From: Planctomycetota bacterium
Lineage (GTDB): Bacteria > Planctomycetota > UBA11346
NCBI GenBank assembly: GCA_013816415.1
Contig: JACDEN010000018.1
Span: forward strand, 1-15,019
Length of the DNA: 15,019 bases
Direction of reading: 5' to 3'
The notes under the pieces are model-generated. The model ran no database searches. It was not told the DNA's origin and saw only the letters and a list, made by a program, of their open reading frames with translations. A program made the translations under genes and the position numbers. Shown in pieces: positions 1 to 6,987 of the stretch. The first letter of the stretch is position 1; every line of letters begins with the position of its first letter.

Positions 1-367
1 GTACATCAGCCTGCGCTGGATCATCGAGGACAACCGCGAGCAGGAGATCGGCCTGATCCGCGATCTCGGCGAATGGCCGGAGGGGGCCCAGCGCCTGATC
101 CGCGAATCGCTGCTGCGGCGCTACCTCATCCACACCATCAGCTCGGTGGACTCCATCCACGAGGAGCACGACTACCTGATGGTGAAGGTGCAGACCGACC
201 TCGGACCGCGCGATTTCATCATGAAGTGGTCCTACGACACCGCGCAGGATTACGGGACCAAGGGCAAGGTCCTTCTCGACGTCGAGGAGAACCGCTACGT
301 CGTGCTCGACGTCTCGAAGCTGCCCGAACCCGGCCGCAAGGATTTCGAGCGCTTCATCTACTGGTAG
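1..367 (+). CDS. DUF1854 family protein, C-terminal part (5' end outside the window)
   Basis: The frame is open from base 2 to a TAG stop at 365-367 and gives the last 121 residues of a protein. The visible text (ISLRWIIEDNREQEIGLI near the edge, then RRYLIHTISSVDSIHEEHDY, RDFIMKWSYD and a final LPEPGRKDFERFIYW) matches my memory of the DUF1854 family, small soluble proteins sometimes found beside cyanophycin metabolism genes or with an ABC transporter. No catalytic residues are known to me, and the biochemical role is unknown. The partner genes would lie left of the window, so the context cannot be used. An ATG at 146 lies inside the conserved region and is not the true start. A hexamer repeat array begins 32 bases after the stop. 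Confidence 0.8.
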   Translation, partial: YISLRWIIEDNREQEIGLIRDLGEWPEGAQRLIRESLLRRYLIHTISSVDSIHEEHDYLMVKVQTDLGPRDFIMKWSYDTAQDYGTKGKVLLDVEENRYVVLDVSKLPEPGRKDFERFIYW

Positions 368-399
368 CGACCTCTCCGCCGGCCGGAGGCTTCCCGGTT

Positions 400-453
400 G
401 GCTTCGGCTTCGGCTTCGGCTTTAGCTCTGGCTCTGGCTCTGGCTTTGGCTCG
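400..453. repeat. Hexamer tandem array 1 (GGCTTC/GGCTTT/GGCTCT variants)
   Basis: Nine consecutive 6-base units run without a phase break: GGCTTC three times, GGCTTT, AGCTCT, GGCTCT twice, GGCTTT and GGCTCG. All share GCT at the same phase, so the strict unit is RGCTNN. The array lies between the DUF1854 stop (367) and the AraC-type regulator (512). It belongs to the same family as the arrays near 1517, 2135, 6379 and 12713. Its function is not known from the sequence. Confidence 0.9.
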
Positions 454-511
454 CGCGACGGAAGGCGCTTGAGTCCGGTGGTGCCGCCGCGGACAATCAT
501 CCCCAACCGAG

Positions 512-1360
512 ATGGTCGCCGAACTCAGTTCCATCGCCGAGGAGTCGCTGCGCATCAGCCTGTGCCAGCCCGGGACGGCGTCATTCGTCGACGGAGCCGT
601 AACCGACTGGCGCATCTGCCCGTTCCTGGTGGTCGCCCAGTCGTACGAAGGCCGCTACGAGGTGAAATTCCGCGGACAGGTTTCGCGCATCACCGAGCCC
701 GGCGGCGCGTTCCTGGTCGGAGCCGAAGCGCAGCATCACATCATCCACCGCGCCGATCCCGGCCGCGTGATGCGCGCGCGCTGGATCCATGTGCGCTTCT
801 CGCTCTTCGGCGCCATCGACCTGTCGTCTCTGCTCGACATCCCGCTGATCATCGAGCCGGCGATCGGGCGCCGCTTCGAAGCGGTGATCCTCGAACTGAT
901 CGCGCTGCTGTCGCGCGACGATTCGGCGCTGGCGCGGCTGGCGGCGCGCAACCGCCTCGCCTTCCAGGCGCTCGAACTGGTCGCGGGCATCTCGACCTTC
1001 AAGCCGGGCGGCGCCGACACCGTCCTCGAGCTCGGTCGCCTGTCGCCGGTGCTGCAGTTCATCAACGACCACCTCGCGGATCCGCTGTCGGTCGCTGGAC
1101 TGGCGCGGGTGATGGGTCTGTCGGTGCCGCGTTTCCACAGCGTGTTCAAGGGCGCGATGCACATGTCGCCCAAGGAATACGTGCTGTCGTGCCGGCTCTC
1201 GGAAGCGCGCATGCGGCTGTCGGGGACCGATACGCCGATCCAGGATGTCGCGGTCGAGGCCGGATTCCCCGATCCCTTCCACTTCAGCCGGCTGTTCAAG
1301 GCACGATTCCGCATGAGCCCATCCGAGTACCGCGCCCGCCACCGCGTCGAATCGGAATGA
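512..1360 (+). CDS. AraC-family transcriptional regulator
   Basis: The 282-residue protein has the usual AraC length. Residues 20-110 look like the small beta-rich (cupin-like) sensing domain of the family. Residues 178-278 form the double helix-turn-helix domain. The first HTH is at 190-215 (DPLSVAGLARVMGLSVPRFHSVFK). The second has the diagnostic pattern PIQDVAVEAGFPDPFHFSRLFKARFRMSPSEYR (242-274). It would act in the cytoplasm as a DNA-binding activator or repressor answering an unknown ligand. No good ribosome site is seen before ATG 512, but the frame has a stop at 470-472 and this is the first ATG. No obvious target gene is adjacent. The next gene, yceI-like, is 239 bases downstream with a repeat array between them, so a shared transcript is uncertain. 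Confidence 0.93.
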   Translation: MVAELSSIAEESLRISLCQPGTASFVDGAVTDWRICPFLVVAQSYEGRYEVKFRGQVSRITEPGGAFLVGAEAQHHIIHRADPGRVMRARWIHVRFSLFGAIDLSSLLDIPLIIEPAIGRRFEAVILELIALLSRDDSALARLAARNRLAFQALELVAGISTFKPGGADTVLELGRLSPVLQFINDHLADPLSVAGLARVMGLSVPRFHSVFKGAMHMSPKEYVLSCRLSEARMRLSGTDTPIQDVAVEAGFPDPFHFSRLFKARFRMSPSEYRARHRVESE

Positions 1361-1516
1361 TCCGCGCGGTGGTGCTGGCGCCGCCGCGGGGGTCCGCGCC
1401 TTGTTGTCCCACCAGAGGGGAAGCGGCATACGGCCGAGGGTATCGCGTTCGTGCGGGCCGATCTGGCATGATCGTGGTAACCTCGGCATGGAAGCATTGA
1501 AGTGATGCGCGGGAGG

Positions 1517-1568
1517 AGAAGCTGAGGCTGGCCAAAGCTGAAGCCAAAGCCAAAGCCAAAGCCAAAGC
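1517..1568. repeat. Hexamer tandem array 2 (CAAAGC variants)
   Basis: Reading the plus strand, units AGAAGC and TGAGGC (1517-1528) are followed by a 4-base slip. Six in-phase units then run from 1533 to 1568: CAAAGC, TGAAGC and CAAAGC four times. The unit is NNNAGC, the complement of array 1. The array ends 31 bases before the yceI-like start codon, so here it lies in a 5' leader or promoter region, unlike arrays 1, 3, 4 and 5. Confidence 0.88.
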
Positions 1569-1599
1569 GACATCCACTATTGAAAGATCAGGCGCACCG

Positions 1600-2145
1600 A
1601 TGAAGACCCCAGCCTGCATATTCGCGTGGTGTCTCGCTGCAGCAGTGACGGCAGCCGAACCGGCGACCTACGTAGTCGACCCCGCGGCGTCGACGGTGTC
1701 GTTCACCGGACACAGCACCTTCCATGACTTCACGGGCACCGCTCAGGTGAAGGCCGGCACCGTCACCATCGACGGCGAGCATTCGCAGGGAGCGATCGAG
1801 GTCGACGCCGCGTCGATGGACACCAAGCGCGAGGGCCGCGACAAGGACATGCACAAGGACATGGACAGCGCGACCTACCCGATCATCCGCTACACGCTGT
1901 CGTCAGTCACCGGCTCGGGTGAGGCGATGGTCGCGCACGGGACGTGGTCTATGCACGGCGTGGACAAGCTGCTCGACATCCCGTTCAAGATGGAAACCGC
2001 GGGGAAGACCACGCTATCCGCGAGCTTTCCCCTGAACTTCAACGACTTCAAGGTGGTCGTTCCGCGTAATTTCGGCATGAAGGTCGACCCCAAAGTCGAC
2101 GTCCGCGTCGAGCTCGCGCTCACGCCGTCGCCGGCGAAGCCGTAG
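1600..2145 (+). CDS. YceI-like periplasmic lipid-binding domain protein
   Basis: The 181-residue protein starts with a signal peptide (MKTPACIFAWCLAAAVTAA, likely cut after residue 19). The mature start, TYVVDPAASTVSFTGHSTFHDFTGTA, is the typical opening of the YceI lipocalin-like beta barrel. Later family signs are DAASMDTKREGRDKDMHKDMDSATYPIIRY, the HGTWSMHGVDKLLDIPF strand pair and the closing SFPLNFNDFKVVVPRNFGMKVDPKVDVRVEL. YceI proteins bind polyisoprenoid or similar amphiphilic molecules in the periplasm; this ligand is unknown. The ribosome site is weak (an AGG about eight bases before ATG). The stop is unusual: the TAG at 2143-2145 lies inside the first CGTAGC unit of repeat array 3, so the C-terminal residues (AKP) are partly encoded by repeat. 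Confidence 0.92.
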   Translation: MKTPACIFAWCLAAAVTAAEPATYVVDPAASTVSFTGHSTFHDFTGTAQVKAGTVTIDGEHSQGAIEVDAASMDTKREGRDKDMHKDMDSATYPIIRYTLSSVTGSGEAMVAHGTWSMHGVDKLLDIPFKMETAGKTTLSASFPLNFNDFKVVVPRNFGMKVDPKVDVRVELALTPSPAKP

Positions 2146-2233
2146 CCGTAGCCGTAGCCGTAGCCGTAGCAGTAGCAGTAGCAGTAGCAGTAGCAGTAGC
2201 AGTAGCAGTAGCAGTAGCAGCGGTAGCGGTAGC
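2135..2233. repeat. Hexamer tandem array 3 (CGTAGC then AGTAGC), overlapping the yceI-like stop
   Basis: One CGAAGC unit (2135-2140) is followed by CGTAGC five times (2141-2170), AGTAGC eight times (2171-2218), a half unit AGC (2219-2221) and GGTAGC twice (2222-2233). The variants are blocked rather than mixed, as expected from local slippage or unequal exchange. The array contains TAG in one frame, which ends the yceI-like gene. The opposite strand has no stop in any frame through the array, which produces artificial Leu-, Tyr/Cys- or Thr/Ala-rich open frames. Confidence 0.95.
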
Positions 2234-2528
2234 CGCGGCGAACGAGGCCAGGGCTCCGTCGAGGTCGGCATGCACATGTGCGCCCGAAGTGACCCCGTCC
2301 AGCAGTGTACAGGTCATCGAGGTCGATCCGCCGGGTGTATCCCGCCGTGAGCGCATCGCTGAGGGTCGGCCGGAACCACCTCGGTGACACCTATCCGAGG
2401 TCAGGAGAAGGTCTGGGGGATTAAGATGGGATGGGCGCGGACGATCATGCGCAGGCCACGGGGATGTCGAAGCATCGCTGGCGACGTTTTGCCCTGCAGC
2501 GTCCGGGGCGCTAGACTCCGCCGAAACC
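2234..2528. other. Intergenic stretch before the acyltransferase gene
   Basis: No convincing gene is seen between array 3 and the acyltransferase. Minus-strand open frames here are extended by the stop-free repeat and are not supported as genes. One small dyad, CCTCGG at 2379-2384 and CCGAGG at 2395-2400 with a 10-base loop, could be a hairpin or an operator. The promoter of the acyltransferase gene should lie here, but I cannot pick out clear -35 and -10 boxes. Confidence 0.4.
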
Positions 2529-3659
2529 ATGAGCCACACAGTCGATCGTCCGACCGTCAGCAGCGCGACCAGCGACAAGATCAAGATCCTCGGTCTGATC
2601 CTGACCCTGTTCGTGGTCTTCCATCACGCGCACAATCTGCAGTTCGCGACCGCGTCGGTCCATCCGCTGGTGCGCGGCATCGAGAGCTTCTTCCACTATG
2701 GCCTGCGCGGCCTCGCGGTCCCGTTCTTCTTCATCTGTTCCGCGTACTTCCTGTGTGCGCGCCGGAATTTCACCAGCGCCTATCCGGGCGAGGTGAGGAA
2801 GCGCGTCGGCTCGCTGCTGGTACCGTTCCTGGTCTGGAGCTGCGGCTGGGTGCTGGTGATGTTTGCGATGCAGTCGATTCCGGCGCTGGCCCCGATGTTC
2901 GGACGCGATGTGATCAGCTTCGCCCACCCGCTGGATGTCCTGCGGCTGGTCACCCTGGACCCGATCCCGCATCCCCTCTGGTACATGCGCGACCTCTTCC
3001 TGCTGGCGATCCTGTCGCCGCTGATCGTGTGGGTCCTGTCCAGCCGTGTGGGCAGCGTGCTCTACGCCGCCGGCAGCCTGGCGCTGTGGTATTCGGTGCC
3101 GAGCATCCAGCTCCGCGAAGCCCAGGACCTGTTCTTCTTCGGAGTCGGTGCCTGGATCGCCATCCATCGTCCCCAGGTCCCGGTCGTTCCGATGTGGGCC
3201 AAGCTGGTCCTGCTCGGGGGTTCGATCGGATTGCTCTCCTACCATTGCTGGTGGGTCGATGCCCGCGGCGAGGAGCAGGCATTCCTCCTGAACACCGCGG
3301 TACTGCTGGGACTGCCCGCGATATGGCTGCTCTACGACGACGTCGCTGGAACGCTCCGCACGCCGCGCTTGCTCGCGTGGTCCGAATATGCGCTCTTCAT
3401 CTACATGGCCCACGAGCCCGCGCTGACGATCGTGCGCAAGGGGATGATCGGGTATACAGGATCGACCAGCACCGCCTTGCTGGTGGTGTGGGCCGCGAGC
3501 GGAACGCTGGTCATCGCCTGCGCCGTGGCTGCCGCATGGATCCTGCGGACCTTCGTTCCGTCCGCCTATGCCATCCTGACCGGCGGTCGGGTTCCGAGAC
3601 GGCCGGTGTCAGCAGTTGCCGATCCTGCGGTTCCAGCGATCACACCATCCCCGGCCTGA
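2529..3659 (+). CDS. Acyltransferase family 3 membrane protein
   Basis: The 376-residue protein is almost entirely hydrophobic helices, about ten by eye. It fits the acyltransferase 3 family (OafA/WecH-like), which moves acetyl or other acyl groups onto sugars, peptidoglycan or lipids at the inner membrane. The first helix carries the conserved histidine region (VVFHHAHN, His 32, 33 and 35). GLAVPFFFICSAYFL (61-75) and PLWYMRDLFLLAILSPL (149-165) are further family signatures, and a late helix holds YALFIYMAHEP. The acceptor substrate cannot be deduced, and no glycan or O-antigen genes are next to it. The C-terminal 25 residues are a Pro/Ala/Val-rich cytoplasmic tail. No strong ribosome site precedes ATG 2529. 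The frame has no better start nearby. Confidence 0.88.
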   Translation: MSHTVDRPTVSSATSDKIKILGLILTLFVVFHHAHNLQFATASVHPLVRGIESFFHYGLRGLAVPFFFICSAYFLCARRNFTSAYPGEVRKRVGSLLVPFLVWSCGWVLVMFAMQSIPALAPMFGRDVISFAHPLDVLRLVTLDPIPHPLWYMRDLFLLAILSPLIVWVLSSRVGSVLYAAGSLALWYSVPSIQLREAQDLFFFGVGAWIAIHRPQVPVVPMWAKLVLLGGSIGLLSYHCWWVDARGEEQAFLLNTAVLLGLPAIWLLYDDVAGTLRTPRLLAWSEYALFIYMAHEPALTIVRKGMIGYTGSTSTALLVVWAASGTLVIACAVAAAWILRTFVPSAYAILTGGRVPRRPVSAVADPAVPAITPSPA

Positions 3660-3660
3660 A

Positions 3661-3718
3661 CACCCGGTGACCGCCGTTGAGCGGGAATCCCGCCAGCGAC
3701 TGTCACCCGGTGACCGGG
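3661..3718. repeat. Short palindromes between convergent genes
   Basis: A 12-base direct repeat CACCCGGTGACC occurs at 3661-3672 and 3704-3715. The second copy sits in two overlapping 13-base palindromes (3702-3714 and 3706-3718). Between the copies is the near-palindrome GCGGGAATCCCGC (3681-3693). The cluster lies between the acyltransferase (+) and the small basic gene (-), so it could stop transcription from either side, but there is no T-run and a protein-binding site is equally possible. Confidence 0.45.
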
Positions 3719-3762
3719 AGTCCCCATGGCAGCGGTCCTTCAGTGCTTGGAGCGCTCGGCAG

Positions 3763-3912
3763 TCAGCGCTTTGCCGTCGAGCGCTTGGCCGCGGGGCGTC
3801 CGGTGATGCTCGAGAGGATCTTCCGGGTACCCCCCATCCGCTTCACCGACCGTTTGGCGATCCAGCTGGCGGCGGAGAGTAAGATCAGGTTGCGTATCGG
3901 GTGCTTGAACAT
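3763..3912 (-). CDS. Small basic protein, 49 residues, unknown function
   Basis: On the minus strand a clear ribosome site (GGAGG, 3918-3922) stands five bases before ATG 3912. The frame runs 49 codons to TGA at 3763-3765. The product begins MFKHPIRNLILLSAASWIAK and ends in a Lys/Arg/Ser-rich tail (SITGRPAAKRSTAKR). Residues 8-18 could make a short amphipathic or membrane-touching helix; the rest is strongly basic, so binding to membrane, RNA or another acidic partner is conceivable. I do not recognise the family. The ribosome site, rather than any similarity, is the main support. It is divergent from the pyrophosphatase gene and convergent with the acyltransferase. Longer overlapping frames on both strands lack such a start signal. 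Confidence 0.6.
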   Translation of the reverse strand: MFKHPIRNLILLSAASWIAKRSVKRMGGTRKILSSITGRPAAKRSTAKR

Positions 3913-3922
3913 GAGAACCTCC

Positions 3923-4210
3923 ATTCATTCAACCCCCCATTCTACCGAGGCATCCGTTCCCTTGGAAGGATACCCGCCGTCCTCGTTCCACGGCAGCGGC
4001 CTGGGCGTCAGCGCATCCCTTGGTGCCCGGATGAACCGACACGCTCCAGACGCATCCCATCCATGTTCGAAATGAGGGGTGTCCATCGCCCCGGCACCAA
4101 TCCTTTACTAGGATGACTACCCCCGTATCACTCCGCTGCCCTCGACGTTGCCGGATGAATGGCAGCGGGTTGCAGGGCGAAGGCGAATGGCGGAGATTGG
4201 CGGAGATGGC
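3923..4210. other. Divergent intergenic region upstream of the pyrophosphatase
   Basis: About 290 bases separate the start of the small basic gene (minus) from the pyrophosphatase start (plus). Both promoters should lie here. I see no confident -35/-10 pair, no riboswitch-like architecture and no member of the hexamer repeat family. An open frame continues upstream of the pyrophosphatase start to ATG 4148 but looks non-native (see that entry). Confidence 0.4.
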
Positions 4211-6337
4211 ATGAGCGAGCGGTTGATCTATCTGATTATCGGAACCGGCGTGATCGGACTGCTGTTCGCGATGTGGCGATCGGCCTGGATCAACAAGCAG
4301 GACCCCGGTACCGAGCGCATGCAGGAGATCGCCGGCTACGTCCGTGAAGGGGCGATGGCGTTCCTGCGCAAGCAGTACTCGGTGCTGACCATCTTCGTGA
4401 TCGTGGCCGGCGGATTGCTGATGTGGGCGAACATGCCCGGCGGCGCCAACGGCACCTACAAGAATCCTCTCACCGGCATCTCGTTCATGATCGGTGCGCT
4501 GTGTTCGGGACTGTGCGGGTATTTCGGCATGCGCGTCGCGACCAGCGCCAACGTGCGCACCACCCACGCCGCGCGCACCGGCCTCAACGGCGCGCTGCGC
4601 GTCGCGTTCTCGGGCGGCGCGGTGATGGGCATGTGCGTGGTATCCCTGGGCGTGCTCGGCCTGGCGGTGCTCATGCTGGCTTACGGCAAGTACGGACTGG
4701 TGGCTGACGCGTTCACCGGCATGGACCACGACGGCCTCAAGAAGACCATCACCGTGATCAGCGGCTTCGCGCTCGGTGCGTCGTCGATCGCCCTGTTCGC
4801 GCGCGTCGGCGGCGGCATCTACACCAAGGCCGCCGACGTCGGCGCCGACCTGGTCGGCAAGGTCGAGGCGGGCATCCCCGAAGACGATCCGCGCAATCCG
4901 GCGGTCATCGCCGACAACGTGGGCGACAACGTCGGCGACGTCGCGGGCATGGGCGCCGATCTCTTTGAGTCGTACGTCGCGGCGATCGTCGGGGCGATGG
5001 TCCTCGGCACCACCTACGTCACGCTCGCGGGCGGCTCGCCGATGGGCATGAACCTGGTCCTGCTGCCGTTGGCGATCGCGGGCCTCGGCATCATCGTCTC
5101 CATCCTCGCCACCTTCCTGGTGCGCACGGGCGAGGGCGGCAATCCGATGGTCGCCCTGAACCTCGGCACCATGGGCGCGGCGGTATTGATGGTGCCGGTG
5201 ATCATCGGGTTGTCGCTGTGGATGATCCCGCAGCAGGTGACCCCCGAAGGGCTGGTCGGCACGGCCGCGTCGGCGGAAGCGATCACCGCCTGGGGCGTCA
5301 GCATCGCCACCATCGGCGGCCTGGTCGCCGGCGTGCTGGTCGGATTGGTCACCGAGTTCTACTGCGCGAAGGAGCGTCCGTCGGTGCAGCGCATCGCCCG
5401 TTCCTCGCTGTCCGGTCCTGCGACCAACATCATCTCGGGTCTTGCGGTCGGCATGCAGTCGACCGCGGTGCCGGTGCTGCTGATCGGCGGCGCCGTGCTC
5501 GGCGCGTTCCATTTCGCCGGCCTCTACGGCATCGCGATGGCCGCCCTGGGCATGCTCTCCACCACCGGCATCCAGCTGGCGGTCGACGCCTACGGTCCGG
5601 TCGCCGACAACGCCGGCGGCCTCGCCGAGATGGCCGAGCTGCCCAAGGAGGTACGCCAGCGCACCGACAAGCTCGACGCCGTGGGCAACACCACCGCCGC
5701 GATCGGCAAGGGCTTCGCCATCAGCTCGGCGGCCTTGACCGCGGTCGCGGTGTTCTCGGCCTTCCGCGTCGAGGCCGGCATCGTCTCCCTCGATCTCACG
5801 AGGCCGGTGGTCATGGTCGGACTGCTGGTGGGCGCCATGCTGCCGTACCTGTTCTCATCGATGGCGATGAATGCCGTCTCCAAGGCCGCCGAGGCCATGG
5901 TCGAGGAGGTCCGCCGCCAATTCCGCGAGATCCCTGGGCTGCTGGAAGGCACCGGCAAGGCGGATTACGCGCGCTGCGTGTCGATCTCGACCGCGGCATC
6001 GATCAAGAAGATGATCGTGCCCGGGCTGATGGCGATCCTGGTGCCGACCATCGTCGGCTACATCGACAAGACCATGCTCGGCGGCCTGGTGGCGGGGGTG
6101 CTGGTCAGCGGCGTCATGCTCGCGATCTCGCAGGCGAATTCCGGTGGAGCCTGGGACAACGCCAAGAAGTTCATCGAGGAAGGCAATCATGGCGGCCGCG
6201 GCTCGCTCGCGCACCACGCCGCCGTGACCGGCGACACCGTCGGCGATCCGTACAAGGATACTTCGGGTCCCTCGATCAACATCCTGGTCAAGGTGACCAG
6301 TCTAGTGTCGCTGGTGATCGCGCCGCTGATCGCGTAA
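4211..6337 (+). CDS. hppA: Membrane-bound ion-translocating pyrophosphatase, K+-dependent type
   Basis: The 708-residue protein has the length and many-helix layout of H+/Na+-pumping pyrophosphatases, which couple hydrolysis of PPi to ion export. PPi/Mg-binding signatures are intact: DVGADLVGKVEAGIPEDD (209-226), DNVGDNVGD (235-243) and DLFESY (250-255) in the first half, DAYGPVADNAGG (459-470) later, and NSGGAWDNAKK with GDTVGDPYKDTSGPS near the end. GNTTAAIGKG (492-501) has Ala where K+-independent enzymes carry Lys, so K+ stimulation is expected. The Glu in DLFESY occurs in Na+ pumps and many H+ pumps, so the ion is not settled. I chose ATG 4211, which has GGAG at 4202-4205 and begins MSERLIYLIIG. 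An in-frame ATG at 4148 would add 21 hydrophilic residues without a good site. Confidence 0.96.
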   Translation: MSERLIYLIIGTGVIGLLFAMWRSAWINKQDPGTERMQEIAGYVREGAMAFLRKQYSVLTIFVIVAGGLLMWANMPGGANGTYKNPLTGISFMIGALCSGLCGYFGMRVATSANVRTTHAARTGLNGALRVAFSGGAVMGMCVVSLGVLGLAVLMLAYGKYGLVADAFTGMDHDGLKKTITVISGFALGASSIALFARVGGGIYTKAADVGADLVGKVEAGIPEDDPRNPAVIADNVGDNVGDVAGMGADLFESYVAAIVGAMVLGTTYVTLAGGSPMGMNLVLLPLAIAGLGIIVSILATFLVRTGEGGNPMVALNLGTMGAAVLMVPVIIGLSLWMIPQQVTPEGLVGTAASAEAITAWGVSIATIGGLVAGVLVGLVTEFYCAKERPSVQRIARSSLSGPATNIISGLAVGMQSTAVPVLLIGGAVLGAFHFAGLYGIAMAALGMLSTTGIQLAVDAYGPVADNAGGLAEMAELPKEVRQRTDKLDAVGNTTAAIGKGFAISSAALTAVAVFSAFRVEAGIVSLDLTRPVVMVGLLVGAMLPYLFSSMAMNAVSKAAEAMVEEVRRQFREIPGLLEGTGKADYARCVSISTAASIKKMIVPGLMAILVPTIVGYIDKTMLGGLVAGVLVSGVMLAISQANSGGAWDNAKKFIEEGNHGGRGSLAHHAAVTGDTVGDPYKDTSGPSINILVKVTSLVSLVIAPLIA

Positions 6338-6378
6338 GCGTCGGACGTGATGGTGGCGCGATGAGAAGGCTGCCGCCT

Positions 6379-6426
6379 CGAAGCTAAAGCTAAAGCTAAA
6401 GCTAAAGCTAAAGCCAAAGCTGAAGC
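6379..6426. repeat. Hexamer array 4, left arm (TAAAGC units)
   Basis: Eight in-phase units: CGAAGC, TAAAGC five times, CAAAGC and TGAAGC. The arm starts 41 bases after the pyrophosphatase stop. Its first 36 bases (6379-6414) are the exact reverse complement of 6461-6496 in the right arm. The eight bases before it (CCGCCTCG from 6373) and the first repeats are repeated exactly at 12707-12734. Confidence 0.95.
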
Positions 6427-6496
6427 GGAGACCGAAGTCACTCGAGAAAAATATGCTTTAGCTTTAGCTTTAGCTTTAGCTTTAGCTTTAGCTTCG
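6379..6496. terminator. Possible bidirectional terminator from a 36-bp perfect inverted repeat
   Basis: Bases 6379-6414 pair perfectly with 6461-6496 (36 bp), leaving a 46-base loop. Because the arms are tandem repeats, other registers six bases apart are also possible. The structure lies exactly between two convergent genes (stops at 6337 and 6560). A transcript from either side would fold into a long hairpin, so termination or 3'-end protection is plausible. There is no T-run of the classic intrinsic type, so the role is inferred from position and folding only. Confidence 0.5.
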
Positions 6497-6544
6497 GCTT
6501 CGGCTTCGGCTTCGGCTTCGGCTTCGGCTCCGGCTCCGGCTCCG
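6455..6544. repeat. Hexamer array 4, right arm (GCTTTA, GCTTCG, GCTCCG blocks)
   Basis: Fifteen in-phase units in three pure blocks: GCTTTA six times (6455-6490), GCTTCG six times (6491-6526) and GCTCCG three times (6527-6544). The block structure suggests step-wise substitution followed by local expansion. The arm ends 15 bases before the end of the convergent two-helix membrane protein gene. Confidence 0.95.
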
Positions 6545-6559
6545 GCTGACGGTCGGATT

Positions 6560-6946
6560 CTACCTCGCCTGCTGTTCCTGCTCCTCTGCCGACTTGAGAT
6601 CGGTCTCATCGAGGTGGAACTTGTGCAGGATGCGATGCGCCAGCGGCGACAGTGCGATGCTGATGGCGGCGATCAGGATCAGTCCGCTATAGAGCGCATA
6701 CGCCGAGGCGAACACCTTGGCCGAGTTCGTCGTGAGCGTGTCGACCGGTCCCATGCCGCCGAGGATCATCGAGGCGTTGAGCAGCGCGTCGATCCACGGC
6801 ATGCCGGCCAAGTGGTGATAGCCGACCACGCCGATCGCCAAGGATCCGCCCATCAGCGCAGCGGCGATGGCGAGGCTGCCCGCCAGCCTGGTGAGGATGT
6901 GCAAGGGAGCGAGGCGAGGGGCGTGGTTCGGCATGCCTCCAAGCAT
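6560..6946 (-). CDS. Small two-helix membrane protein, unknown function
   Basis: The 128-residue product has two hydrophobic segments, about residues 18-43 and 79-101. Between them is a well-ordered stretch GMPWIDALLNASMILGGMGPV (48-68). It closes with HRILHKFHLDE and a charged tail ending EEQEQQAR. I recall similar uncharacterised proteins in many Proteobacteria with the pattern WIDALLNASMILGGMGPV...FASAYALYSGL. The region between the helices resembles a re-entrant or pore-lining loop, but that is only a visual impression. The gene follows the aldolase on the same strand with a 41-base gap, so both may share a transcript. The start may be ATG 6946 or ATG 6934, four codons later; neither has a well-spaced ribosome site. 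Confidence 0.75.
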   Translation of the reverse strand: MLGGMPNHAPRLAPLHILTRLAGSLAIAAALMGGSLAIGVVGYHHLAGMPWIDALLNASMILGGMGPVDTLTTNSAKVFASAYALYSGLILIAAISIALSPLAHRILHKFHLDETDLKSAEEQEQQAR

Positions 6947-6987
6947 CCACCGCGGCTAACGTCCTGCCAGGAGTGGAGCGGTGGCAG

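Noticed and set aside
1361..1516. GC-rich partial dyads after the AraC-type gene as a terminator
   Set aside because: The pairing is imperfect and has no T-run, so it cannot be separated from chance in this GC-rich DNA.
2014..2390. Minus-strand open frames with long Leu/Arg, Tyr/Cys or Thr/Ala runs through array 3
   Set aside because: The runs are direct translations of the stop-free hexamer repeat. Three frames are open at once, which is a property of the repeat and not of a gene.
4148..4210. Upstream ATG start for the pyrophosphatase
   Set aside because: It would add 21 hydrophilic residues before the first membrane helix, and the ATG at 4211 has a well-spaced GGAG site.
3929..5512. Long minus-strand open frame opposite the pyrophosphatase
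   Set aside because: Its composition is His/Arg/Asp-rich and it mirrors the high-GC codon pattern of the real gene on the plus strand.
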